NCBI GenBank assembly: GCA_964588495.1
Contig: CAZPPS010000002.1
Coordinates: 1 to 64,000, forward strand
From: CAVPKN01 sp964588495
GTDB lineage: Bacteria; Chlamydiota; Chlamydiia; Chlamydiales; JAAKFR01
DNA: 64,000 nt
Direction of reading: 5' to 3'
Position numbers and translations under genes: made by a program. The notes under the pieces were generated by a model. That model worked only from the letters and a program-made list of their open reading frames with translations. It made no database searches and was not told the DNA's origin. This document shows positions 24,310-32,648 of this stretch, in pieces; position 1 is the stretch's first letter, and every line of letters starts with the position of its first letter.

Positions 24310-27063
24310 ATGGCGAATGATAAGAAACAAAATCCAGATCAGCAAAAGAAAGGTTTCCCCACCACGTTTTTCCTTTTTCTTTTAGCGGTTATATTAGTTG
24401 TCATTACTATTCAGAACTTTATGACAACGAAAAATGCTAAAGTGTCCTTTAGCCACCAAGTGGAACATCTGGTTAATTTGAATTTACTTGTCCCAGAAGA
24501 CAGCCGAAAGGTCTCTTTGAACGACAATCTTGTCACCTTTAGCGGAAAATTTCGGGAAAGCGAAACCGACGAAGGAAAAAAACGTTTCAGGTTTCTGGAA
24601 CTTTTGGAGACGAACCACAATTTAAAAAACAGCATCGAAGAGAGCTCTGCCACGCTTAAGCGTCTGGATCAAGAGATTAGAGAGGCCGCAATCTGGTTTT
24701 TAGACATTAGTGGCGAGCCTGTCCCTGCAGGGGGCTATCGCGTGGTTGATGAGTCTTATGATCAGCCCCAAAGGCAAAATGGGATCCTTATTAAGCAAAA
24801 ATCTGCAAAAGATGTCCCAAGCCTGAAAGTCCTCAAAGGGCAACTGAACCATATTGTAGATACCCGTCAAACCAATTTGAGTGGCTTTGAGATCGAACTT
24901 GCGGCATTGGTTGCTAACTTCAGATCTCCAATCCTGGGAATTGGTGCCGAATCGATCAAGCAGGAGCTGAAAACCCTTGAAAAAGAGGTTGAAAGAGCTG
25001 CGACAACCGATATGACATGGCAGGCAAAGATTGCGATCTACACAGGCGTTTTGACTAAATTGCAAACAATTGTCAATCTTCTAGATCAGCCGGTCGATAA
25101 TATCCGTCTCAGTGAGCTCCGCTCTGTGCGTCAGTATAAAGAAGAAATGGAGCGTTATAATACGCTCACTCAAGACCTGGATACAAACGAATCGCAGCTT
25201 GAAAAGGCACGCAATTCTGTTTCACAGGTCATCTGGTATTACAATAATAAAGAGCTATCTACAAGGGCTTTAGAGCGTCAGGATCCTGAAGTTTATGGCC
25301 ATTGGTTTGCCAATGCCAAAGAGGAATGGGACAATTTCAAATATAATAAAGGCCTCTATTTTAAAGCCCCCGATCAACCCAGAAATGTGGCCCTTGAAAA
25401 AACATTTAAAAGTGAGAGCCATGCTCCTAATTATTTGAGCTATATCCTCACTATTTTGCCCATTGTTTTGATCGTCCTCCTCCTCTACTTTGTCTTCTCA
25501 AGACAAATGAAAGGGATGGGTGGAAATGCGATGAGCTTTGGCAAATCACCTGCCAAAATGCTCACAAAAGGGCAAAACAAGGTCACCTTTAAAGATGTTG
25601 CCGGTATTGACGAAGCGAAAGAAGAGCTCGTTGAAATCGTGGACTTTTTGAAAAACCCAGCCAGATTCACCACTTTAGGTGGTCGTATTCCTAAGGGTGT
25701 TCTTCTCATTGGTCCTCCTGGCTGCGGTAAAACCATGATTGCCAAAGCCGTCGCAGGGGAAGCGGATCGTCCTTTCTTCTCCATTGCAGGCTCTGACTTT
25801 GTCGAGATGTTTGTGGGTGTGGGCGCAAGTCGTATCCGCGATATGTTTGATCAGGCTAAGAAAAATGCTCCTTGTATCATCTTTATCGATGAGATCGATG
25901 CTGTGGGACGTCATAGAGGTGCAGGCATTGGCGGTGGTCATGATGAGCGTGAGCAGACTTTGAACCAGCTTCTGGTTGAAATGGATGGCTTTGACACGAA
26001 CGAAGGGGTCATTTTGATGGCGGCTACCAACCGTCCAGACGTATTGGATAAGGCCCTTTTGAGACCTGGCCGTTTTGATAGACGGGTTGTGATTGGTCTT
26101 CCCGACATCAAAGGACGCTACGAAATTCTTAAAGTGCATGCCCGCAAAATCAAAATCGATCCGACAGTGGACTTACTGGCAGTTGCCAAGAGCACGCCGG
26201 GAGCCTCAGGTGCCGATCTTGAGAACTTGCTCAATGAATCTGCCCTTTTGGCTGCGCGTAAATCAAGAACGGCTGTGACAAACACAGAAGTTGCAGAAGC
26301 ACGTGATAAGGTCTTGTACGGAAAAGAGAGAAGAAGCCTCGAAATCGGGGAACAGGAGAAAAAGACGACAGCCTATCACGAAGCAGGTCATGCGATTGTG
26401 AGTCTGATTGTCGATCACTCCGATCCTGTAGAAAAGGTGACAATTATTCCAAGGGGACTCTCTTTGGGAGCGACTCACTTTTTGCCTGAAAAAAACCGCT
26501 TAAGCTATTGGAAAAAAGAAGTTGTGGATCAGCTGGCTGTCCTCATGGGTGGACGTGCCGCTGAGCAGATTTTTGTAGGGGATGTCTCTTCGGGTGCCCA
26601 GCAGGATTTTGCACAAGCCACACGCCTTGCAAGAAGCATGGTCTGCGAATGGGGCATGAGCGATAATCTGGGCAATGTGGCCTATGACGACCGCTTTGAC
26701 AATGGTGGCGGCTACACAGGAGTGTCCTACCACGAAAAGAGCTATTCTGAAGAAACGGCAAGAGCTATCGACGAAGAGGTCAGAAACCTTCTCGATACTG
26801 CCTATAAGCGTGCGGTCGATATCATCGAGCAAAAACGGGCTCAAATGGAGCTCATGGCACAAATGCTCATGGAATTTGAAACTCTTGATGCCCACGATGT
26901 GCGTGACATCATCAACAACTCGTGGGATCCCGAGAAGAAGCGCAAGCGCCTCAAAGATCAAGAACAGCTCTTCAAGCGCCAGCCTGAAACGCCTCCGCCA
27001 CCTCCTCCAAACATCACCGACGAGGTCAAGAAAAAGGGTGACTTGGGCTTCAACCCCACCTAA
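24310..27063 (+). CDS. ftsH: ATP-dependent zinc metalloprotease FtsH
   Basis: A 917-residue membrane-anchored AAA+ protease, as long as other chlamydial FtsH and longer than E. coli's 644. TM1 is at about residues 16-36; a large periplasmic domain of roughly 340 residues with coiled-coil segments follows; TM2 is near 378-397. Walker A GPPGCGKT is at 468-475, Walker B IIFIDEIDAVG, the SRH region RPGRFDRRV, and the zinc site HEAGH at 690-694. The C-terminus is Pro-rich. It degrades misfolded membrane proteins and regulatory targets. Confidence 0.98.
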   Translation: MANDKKQNPDQQKKGFPTTFFLFLLAVILVVITIQNFMTTKNAKVSFSHQVEHLVNLNLLVPEDSRKVSLNDNLVTFSGKFRESETDEGKKRFRFLELLETNHNLKNSIEESSATLKRLDQEIREAAIWFLDISGEPVPAGGYRVVDESYDQPQRQNGILIKQKSAKDVPSLKVLKGQLNHIVDTRQTNLSGFEIELAALVANFRSPILGIGAESIKQELKTLEKEVERAATTDMTWQAKIAIYTGVLTKLQTIVNLLDQPVDNIRLSELRSVRQYKEEMERYNTLTQDLDTNESQLEKARNSVSQVIWYYNNKELSTRALERQDPEVYGHWFANAKEEWDNFKYNKGLYFKAPDQPRNVALEKTFKSESHAPNYLSYILTILPIVLIVLLLYFVFSRQMKGMGGNAMSFGKSPAKMLTKGQNKVTFKDVAGIDEAKEELVEIVDFLKNPARFTTLGGRIPKGVLLIGPPGCGKTMIAKAVAGEADRPFFSIAGSDFVEMFVGVGASRIRDMFDQAKKNAPCIIFIDEIDAVGRHRGAGIGGGHDEREQTLNQLLVEMDGFDTNEGVILMAATNRPDVLDKALLRPGRFDRRVVIGLPDIKGRYEILKVHARKIKIDPTVDLLAVAKSTPGASGADLENLLNESALLAARKSRTAVTNTEVAEARDKVLYGKERRSLEIGEQEKKTTAYHEAGHAIVSLIVDHSDPVEKVTIIPRGLSLGATHFLPEKNRLSYWKKEVVDQLAVLMGGRAAEQIFVGDVSSGAQQDFAQATRLARSMVCEWGMSDNLGNVAYDDRFDNGGGYTGVSYHEKSYSEETARAIDEEVRNLLDTAYKRAVDIIEQKRAQMELMAQMLMEFETLDAHDVRDIINNSWDPEKKRKRLKDQEQLFKRQPETPPPPPPNITDEVKKKGDLGFNPT

Positions 27064-27066
27064 TTC

Positions 27067-27185
27067 TTTTGGAGTGCGGCGACTCGTCGCCGCTTTTCAA
27101 CGAATTGAAGTCTAATAGCGGCGACTTGTCGCCGCCCCCTAAATCTAGTTCCTTGGCGGTGACAAGTCACCGCACTCCAAAAAAG
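27067..27185. repeat. GGAGTGCGGCGA repeat element, copy 1
   Basis: An element of about 119 bases with ends CTTTTGGAGTGCGG and CCGCACTCCAAAA in inverted orientation. Inside are two small hairpins, GCGGCGA-CTCG-TCGCCGC style, and the segment CTTTTCAACGAATTGAAG. It looks like a miniature inverted-repeat element; it lies directly after the ftsH stop. Confidence 0.8.
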
Positions 27186-27204
27186 CTAAGGATCCTTCGT
27201 TTTT

Positions 27205-27240
27205 CTAAACACAAAGACACTAAGACACAAAGAGAGGATT
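27205..27240. repeat. ACACAAAGACACTAAGACACAAAGAG-type repeat
   Basis: A short purine-rich tandem tract of the same class as the nested repeats at 49134-49358, placed between the two GGAGTGCGG elements. Confidence 0.5.
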
Positions 27241-27256
27241 TTGTTTTCTCTCGGTC

Positions 27257-27420
27257 CCTTTGGAGTGCGGCGACTCGTCGCCGCTTTTCAACGAATTGAA
27301 GTCTAATAGCCGGCGACTTGTCGCCGCCCCCTAACTAGTTCCGGGGGCGTTAGACCAAGTCACCGCTACTTTTGTGGAAACATTTGAAAAAGCGGTGACA
27401 AGTCACCGCACTCCAGAAAA
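27257..27420. repeat. GGAGTGCGGCGA repeat element, copy 2
   Basis: The first 75 bases repeat copy 1 almost exactly (one extra C in the second hairpin). It then diverges, containing an additional GTCACCGC arm, and ends with the same GGTGACAAGTCACCGCACTCCA terminus. Copies 1 and 2 are separated by the 27205-27240 tract. Confidence 0.8.
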
Positions 27421-27438
27421 GCTAAGAATTCTTCGTTT

Positions 27439-28041
27439 TCAATAGGTTAGGGGCTCAACTTGTGGCCATTGCTCTAGGAGGGAGAGAGCCTCTTGGAGGA
27501 GGGGGGCAGGAACTTTGGGATTGATGCAGAGGGCATTGAGGTTTTCTAGGGCTTCGGTAGATAGGTGGTCGGCAAAGCCTTCGTGGACCATTTTGGCAAG
27601 ATAAAGAGTGGCCTGAAACTGATCTTCTGGGTCGGCAATTGGGCTACTACGTACTGCCTGGAGCATGCCGACGATTTCTGCGGCAGAATTTAAGCGGTTG
27701 TACAATTTTTTATATAAAACCAAAGCACGGTAGAGTTTCGCTTTAATAATCAGGTCTTTCGGGAAGATGCGGCAGCTGGGATGGCTGTCTAAGGTTTGAT
27801 CCTCCTCCAGATCGATCACATCCCAAAGATGCAACAGAATGGTTTCTTCTCCGAGGAATTGGTGGTAGTAGGAAATGATGGCCAGGTAGAGTCTGGCAAT
27901 GTGTTTTAAAACATTCGGACCGCCATTGAAACTAAAGTTCATCAATTGCAAGTGGATCTGATAAGGGTCGCCCTGGTTGTGATAGGCAACGAGTGTTGAA
28001 AAAGGGGAGCAAAGATATGGGCAGGCAACGGGGTCGAACAT
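27439..28041 (-). CDS. F-box family protein, C-terminal part (frameshifted)
   Basis: 200 residues that correspond to the C-terminal half of the island's F-box family. The piece ARLYLAIISYYHQF aligns with AGLYLAIMHYEDRI of the 32574 gene, and KLYRALVLYKKLYN and ATLYLAKMVHEGF are the helical repeat units. It overlaps the 27942-29117 frame by 100 bases in the -1 frame, and the two together equal one full family member of about 560 residues. The change of frame must lie close to 28040-28055, where no homopolymer or slippery heptamer is seen, so a real indel (or an assembly error) is likely. Separate translation from this ATG cannot be excluded. Confidence 0.7.
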   Translation of the reverse strand: MFDPVACPYLCSPFSTLVAYHNQGDPYQIHLQLMNFSFNGGPNVLKHIARLYLAIISYYHQFLGEETILLHLWDVIDLEEDQTLDSHPSCRIFPKDLIIKAKLYRALVLYKKLYNRLNSAAEIVGMLQAVRSSPIADPEDQFQATLYLAKMVHEGFADHLSTEALENLNALCINPKVPAPLLQEALSLLEQWPQVEPLTY

Positions 28042-29117
28042 TGCGGAAAGTTAAGCCTTTCAGATAGGGTTTGGGCATCTATTTTTTCGAAGCCGCTTTT
28101 GAGATAGAGCATTATTTGATAAAAAGTGGCTTCGATTTGTTCCTGTTGATAGCGAGCATCCAAACGGACTTTTTCCAAAAGGGCAATCGCTAGGTCATCG
28201 CTAATCGCATCTGTGAGTCTAAACGCTCTACAGTAACCGATAAAAACGATCGCCTTTGCAAGCCTTTCAGGGGCGATGACTGGATCATCAAGGGCTTCAA
28301 GGAATATCTGGAAGATCCTTTGGAATCTTTTTTCGGAGAGAGTATCTTTTAATGTGGCGAAGCGATCGATGAGGATTTCGACAATACGGGATTTGTGGTG
28401 TTTCTCGAATGCCTTGTCATTATAGGCGCCTTCAAAAAATGCCGTATTCAAGCTTTTTTCCTTTAATTCGAGATGAAAATAATGGGCTGCGACGAGTGCT
28501 CTCTTTCGACTTTCCTCTGAAATGCCTATAAGCTTAGCATACTGTGACGATTGCCAATCTTGATCAGTTCTATAATTTACAGCATGACGTGTACGGGTCA
28601 TGATGGAATAGACAAAATCGGTCACGTCTTTTTTGTAGTTAAAATAAGTTTTAAAGTTAATATGGCCAGTCGCTTGTGCTTGAACGACAAATTTCTCGCG
28701 GACGCTTAAATCCCCTTTGCGCAAAATCAGATCTAATTGCTGCTCATTTGAAAGCGTTATGCCTTCAAGCACTCTGATAATTTCTACCGCCCTTTTATTC
28801 GCTTTATGGGCACAATAATGGAGGCAAAGAACCGATAGACAATTGACATCCCTGTCCGCTTCTCCCTTCAAAAGGGCTTCTTTATAAGAAAGAGCGTCGG
28901 TTTTCAGGATGCCCGCCTTTTCAAAAAGGACTCTATAGAAATCCCGATACCCTGTCAGGTGTTGGAAGGTTTTACAAGTGATCGCGAGCTTCTCACACTC
29001 ATTGTAGCTCAAATAACGCATCACAAGTGGGGCAAGATCAGACATCCAAACGCAAGCGTTCACAAAAGTTGTCTCAGGGACTTGAACCGGAAAAGCAGAG
29101 AGGTGATTGCAGATCAT
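27942..29117 (-). CDS. F-box family protein, B-type, N-terminal part
   Basis: 391 residues beginning MICNH. The F-box-like motif lies at about 27-64 (LAPLVMRYLSYNECEKLAITCK). The family core motif is LSNEQQLDLILRKGDLS. The last 40 or so residues (after SERLNFPQ) do not match the family and are probably frameshifted nonsense; the true continuation is in the 27439-28041 frame. The ATG overlaps the stop of the preceding gene by 4 bases, the mark of B-type members. It is the last gene of the array. Expected role, by analogy to eukaryotic and amoeba-symbiont F-box proteins: binding host Skp1 and recruiting substrates to a ubiquitin ligase. Confidence 0.8.
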   Translation of the reverse strand: MICNHLSAFPVQVPETTFVNACVWMSDLAPLVMRYLSYNECEKLAITCKTFQHLTGYRDFYRVLFEKAGILKTDALSYKEALLKGEADRDVNCLSVLCLHYCAHKANKRAVEIIRVLEGITLSNEQQLDLILRKGDLSVREKFVVQAQATGHINFKTYFNYKKDVTDFVYSIMTRTRHAVNYRTDQDWQSSQYAKLIGISEESRKRALVAAHYFHLELKEKSLNTAFFEGAYNDKAFEKHHKSRIVEILIDRFATLKDTLSEKRFQRIFQIFLEALDDPVIAPERLAKAIVFIGYCRAFRLTDAISDDLAIALLEKVRLDARYQQEQIEATFYQIMLYLKSGFEKIDAQTLSERLNFPQCSTPLPAHIFAPLFQHSLPITTRATLIRSTCN

Positions 29118-30475
29118 AAAAGTTTTGCGACTGCAGCCTTAAGGAGTTCAGCCTCTCGTGGAGGTAATCTGTCTGCCAACTTTAAAAGAATGACATACTC
29201 AGAATCAAAAATGCTGATTTCTTCACATTGAAGGAGCAGCTGGGGAGTCACTGTTTGTCCAAGAGGCAAATGTTCCTTGATAACTAAATAATTTGTCGAG
29301 GCTGAAAGTTTTTCCTCTCGTGGTATAAATGCAAAGCTAATATGAATTTTTCCAAGCCACACAAGGATTTCATCTGATGTCATTTGCGTGGTATACACGC
29401 CGCTTAAATGGTCCAAAATGATGTAAAGTTGAGCACGCAGAGCCTCAGCTGGAAAATTGTTTATGCTGTCGCAGACCTCTTTTAATAGCGCATATCTGTC
29501 AGAAGGGGTTGGTTTCTCAGATAAAGGCATGATTGCCAAGTAAAGCTTGGCTTTCATGACACTCTCACGGTCTGAAAGTGGATTTGTGACAACACCATTA
29601 AGTAATTCATATTTCGCGCTCGGAGAGAGGATGTCGATCGGATCTTCTTCATGCATTGACATCATTTGCATTTGGAAATAGGGGATGTTTTTTCGTTGGC
29701 AATCAGTACTTCTCTTTAGAAGATCGGCATAACGCACAGAAAAGCGCAATTCTGCCGTCCGCCTTGGTAATGTCAAAGATGGGGACGTCCATTCTTGACA
29801 GGGCGCCACAAGAGCTTCACGGTGCTTTTTATCGAGGAGTAAATTTTGAGACATGATGTTTTTGTCATGAATCGTCTGAAAAGCTTGCTTTGGATCGCGC
29901 AGGCCATAGTAGGCAGCTTCCGCACAGGCTTTTTTGTAATTTTTATACTTTTCCTCGGCTTTATGCTGATCGATGTTTATAAAATCCGTAACTTCTTTCG
30001 ATATCCGGTCGATAAAAGCTTGTGGGATTGCCTCAAATTTTTTAGGGAAATAGGAGTAACTGATGTAAATGTCCCCTTTGCGGAGCATCAGTTCTAATTG
30101 CTGCAGTTTCGAAAGCTCAAGTTTTTCAAGCTTTTGAATCAAAGCCACGATTTTTTGGATTGTGCTTGAAAACTGCAGAAAATCGCACAGGTGCTCACAA
30201 AGCGCTAGCAGAGCGACGGGATTACCCTCATCCCCTTTTTCCAACAAACAGTCTTTGTAAGAAATTCCCACAGGTTTTGCTAGCCCAAGCCGGAAAAAAA
30301 ACTCTAGATAATGGGCAGAGTTTTTAGAAGCCTCGCTAAAACTTTTACAAACTAAACCCATCTTTTCACATTCAAAGTGTGGAAGAAAGCGCATGATATT
30401 TAAAAGGATATCGACGTTGTTTTGAAACACACATCCTGTGTGATTAGGGTATAATGTGGTATGATTGTGGATCAT
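29114..30475 (-). CDS. F-box family protein, B-type
   Basis: 453 residues, intact, beginning MIHNH. The F-box-like motif is at about residues 23-60 (ILLNIMRFLPHFECEKMGLVCK). The core motif LSKLQQLELMLRKGDIY follows near 130, then MSQNLLLDKKHREALVA near 215. The C-terminal part is shorter than in A-type genes and ends in poorly conserved helices. Start overlaps the stop of the 30472-32574 gene by 4 bases (coupled translation). No signal peptide or TM helix, so export would be by type III secretion. Confidence 0.82.
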   Translation of the reverse strand: MIHNHTTLYPNHTGCVFQNNVDILLNIMRFLPHFECEKMGLVCKSFSEASKNSAHYLEFFFRLGLAKPVGISYKDCLLEKGDEGNPVALLALCEHLCDFLQFSSTIQKIVALIQKLEKLELSKLQQLELMLRKGDIYISYSYFPKKFEAIPQAFIDRISKEVTDFINIDQHKAEEKYKNYKKACAEAAYYGLRDPKQAFQTIHDKNIMSQNLLLDKKHREALVAPCQEWTSPSLTLPRRTAELRFSVRYADLLKRSTDCQRKNIPYFQMQMMSMHEEDPIDILSPSAKYELLNGVVTNPLSDRESVMKAKLYLAIMPLSEKPTPSDRYALLKEVCDSINNFPAEALRAQLYIILDHLSGVYTTQMTSDEILVWLGKIHISFAFIPREEKLSASTNYLVIKEHLPLGQTVTPQLLLQCEEISIFDSEYVILLKLADRLPPREAELLKAAVAKLL

Positions 30476-32574
30476 AACTGGTTTTCCAATTCTGTTTTCA
30501 GCCGCAAGGCTTCCGTTTGGTAGGTTTCATCTAAAAGGTTGCTGGCGAGGACTTCGTTGAGAAAAGCGCATTGCTCTTCGGGAGAGAGTATCAGAATGGG
30601 CTCTTTTTCATGCATAATGACCATGTAAAGCTTAGCTATCAGGACCTCTTTGGGATCCGCAAGATGACTTTCAGACACTTCTTTAAGCCATGCATAGCGC
30701 TGTGCAAAGGAAAATTCTCTGGTTTCTATCTGATACTTCTCATACAAAAGCACCGTGTAGAGTTTTGCTTTTAAAGAAATAGATTCTGGGATTTTAAAGC
30801 GATTTTTGGGATTTTGTGAAAATTCTATCAGTGTTTGTAGCTCGGAGTAGGCCTCTCCGGGTTGAAAATCCCTTCGATCCTCCTGATTCAGGATAACTAG
30901 AGCCAAAAATGCAATCAGATTCAGCGGTGGTATTGCGTTTTCACTTAAAGTTACTAATCGCTCAACCGTCTCTTCATCGACTGACTGAACATGCACTTGA
31001 GATAGGAGTTTGAGCAAGAAAGTATAATCCGCATTTGGTTTCGCCTCATTTTTTAAAGGCCGCAACGGTGTTTGAGGAGGCTCTTGGCGAACGCCCAACA
31101 GCAGCTTAGCTTTTGTAACATCCGCGGGATCAGCCAAATTGCTTTCGCTAACCTCTTTGAGAAAAGCATGCTGCATGGAAGGGGAGAGAAAGTGTATGCA
31201 GTACTTCTCATGCATGAGCACCATGTAGAGCTTTGCTTTTAAAACGCCGTTCTTGGGCAACAATAAAGGAGGATATCCTGTCGTAAAATGGGAAAAATAT
31301 TCGACACGTGAGAGGAGTGTATAGGCGTTTTTATCAAACGGCAAGGCGGCTGCCTCATCCCACCCTAGCTCCTGATCCTCTATTTCATAAGGTTTGAGAG
31401 GCCCTTCTAAAACAATGCGATCTTCATAATGCATGATTGCCAGATATAAACCTGCGATCAGACTAACAAGTGTGTTTAGAGAGCCACAAAGCTCATTTAG
31501 TTGTTTCTTTGTATCTATATCGAGAGATTTGTTTTCGAATTGAATCATCAGTTTATATAAACGGGCCAAAGAGGCGTGTTCAACTGCTTCATTTTCTATC
31601 TCTGCGAACCATTGAGTCACAACGCTCTTTTCAACTTCTGTTCGACGGTGATAATCCAATATCCTTGCAAGAGTTTTAGCCTTTAGACGCCAAGAGAGTG
31701 GAACAGCTTTATTATTGTAGAGAGAGGCGAGAAGTTGGCTGACTTCTTGATCGGTTACCGCATCGGTATGCCCAAAAACGTGGCATTCTCCCAGAAACAA
31801 GATGGCTTCAATACGATGATAGGAGGTGCTAGCCGGGTCGCGGGCAACACTTTTGAATAAATGGATTCGGGTTGCAAGGTTATTTGAATGACCTGCTAGC
31901 AAAAATCGGAGAGCTGTGCGGTGTCTTTTATCGATGAGTAAATTTTGAGATTGGATTTCTCCTTCAGAAAAAGTAAATTCCTGATCTTGGAGAAAGAAGT
32001 AATAAAGAGCTTCGGCACAAGCTTTTCTAGCATCCTGATACGTTTTTTGAGCCTCCTCTCTTGTGATTAGAGAAAAATCAATCAGTTCACCATGCAGACT
32101 GAGTAGTAGATCTTTCTCTAAATTTTCAGAAAAATCAAAATGATACAGATCCCCTTTGAGGAGCATCAATTCCAATTGCTGCAGTTTCGAAAGCTCAACA
32201 AACCTTTCAAGTGTTTGAATCAAAGCTACGACTTTTTGGACTTCACTTTGAGCCATCAAATAATTACAAAGATGAAACCCAAAAGCGAAAAGGGCAGATA
32301 GATCACCTTCCTGTAGCTTTTCCAAAAAAAGCGCTTTATGGGAAATATTGTCGGGATTAGTGATGCCCAATTTGAGGAACAACTGTTGATAAACTGGAGA
32401 GCTTTCAGCCACCCAATGCCAACGCTTACAAACCAAGGCCATTTTTTCGCACTCCATATGAGGCAGAAAATCCATGATCCGAAGGACGATGTCATCGCTC
32501 GATGCCAAAATGGGGCCAGCATCTAAAGCAATGGTAATAGAGGAGAGATCTTGTTCTAATTTACGTATAGACAT
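30472..32574 (-). CDS. F-box family protein with helical repeats, A-type
   Basis: 700 residues beginning MSIRKLE. F-box-like motif at about 29-66: IVLRIMDFLPHMECEKMALVCKRW, with the LP, hydrophobic spacing and VCK-x-W of F-boxes (eukaryotic pattern LP...L..V.K.W). Core motif LSKLQQLELMLLKGDLY near 135 and SQNLLIDKRHRTALRF near 205. The C-terminal 300 residues hold repeated units of the kind KAKLYMVLMHEK...LSP..Q.AFLKEVSESNLADP, at least three copies. It follows a 74-base AT-rich gap that probably contains its own promoter; no Shine-Dalgarno sequence is seen. Confidence 0.85.
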   Translation of the reverse strand: MSIRKLEQDLSSITIALDAGPILASSDDIVLRIMDFLPHMECEKMALVCKRWHWVAESSPVYQQLFLKLGITNPDNISHKALFLEKLQEGDLSALFAFGFHLCNYLMAQSEVQKVVALIQTLERFVELSKLQQLELMLLKGDLYHFDFSENLEKDLLLSLHGELIDFSLITREEAQKTYQDARKACAEALYYFFLQDQEFTFSEGEIQSQNLLIDKRHRTALRFLLAGHSNNLATRIHLFKSVARDPASTSYHRIEAILFLGECHVFGHTDAVTDQEVSQLLASLYNNKAVPLSWRLKAKTLARILDYHRRTEVEKSVVTQWFAEIENEAVEHASLARLYKLMIQFENKSLDIDTKKQLNELCGSLNTLVSLIAGLYLAIMHYEDRIVLEGPLKPYEIEDQELGWDEAAALPFDKNAYTLLSRVEYFSHFTTGYPPLLLPKNGVLKAKLYMVLMHEKYCIHFLSPSMQHAFLKEVSESNLADPADVTKAKLLLGVRQEPPQTPLRPLKNEAKPNADYTFLLKLLSQVHVQSVDEETVERLVTLSENAIPPLNLIAFLALVILNQEDRRDFQPGEAYSELQTLIEFSQNPKNRFKIPESISLKAKLYTVLLYEKYQIETREFSFAQRYAWLKEVSESHLADPKEVLIAKLYMVIMHEKEPILILSPEEQCAFLNEVLASNLLDETYQTEALRLKTELENQL

Positions 32575-32648
32575 TCATAAATAATACAAAATTATTAGTA
32601 ATAGTCAACTAATTAATAAAATTGTTTATAGATTTTTTAGTTTTTAAA

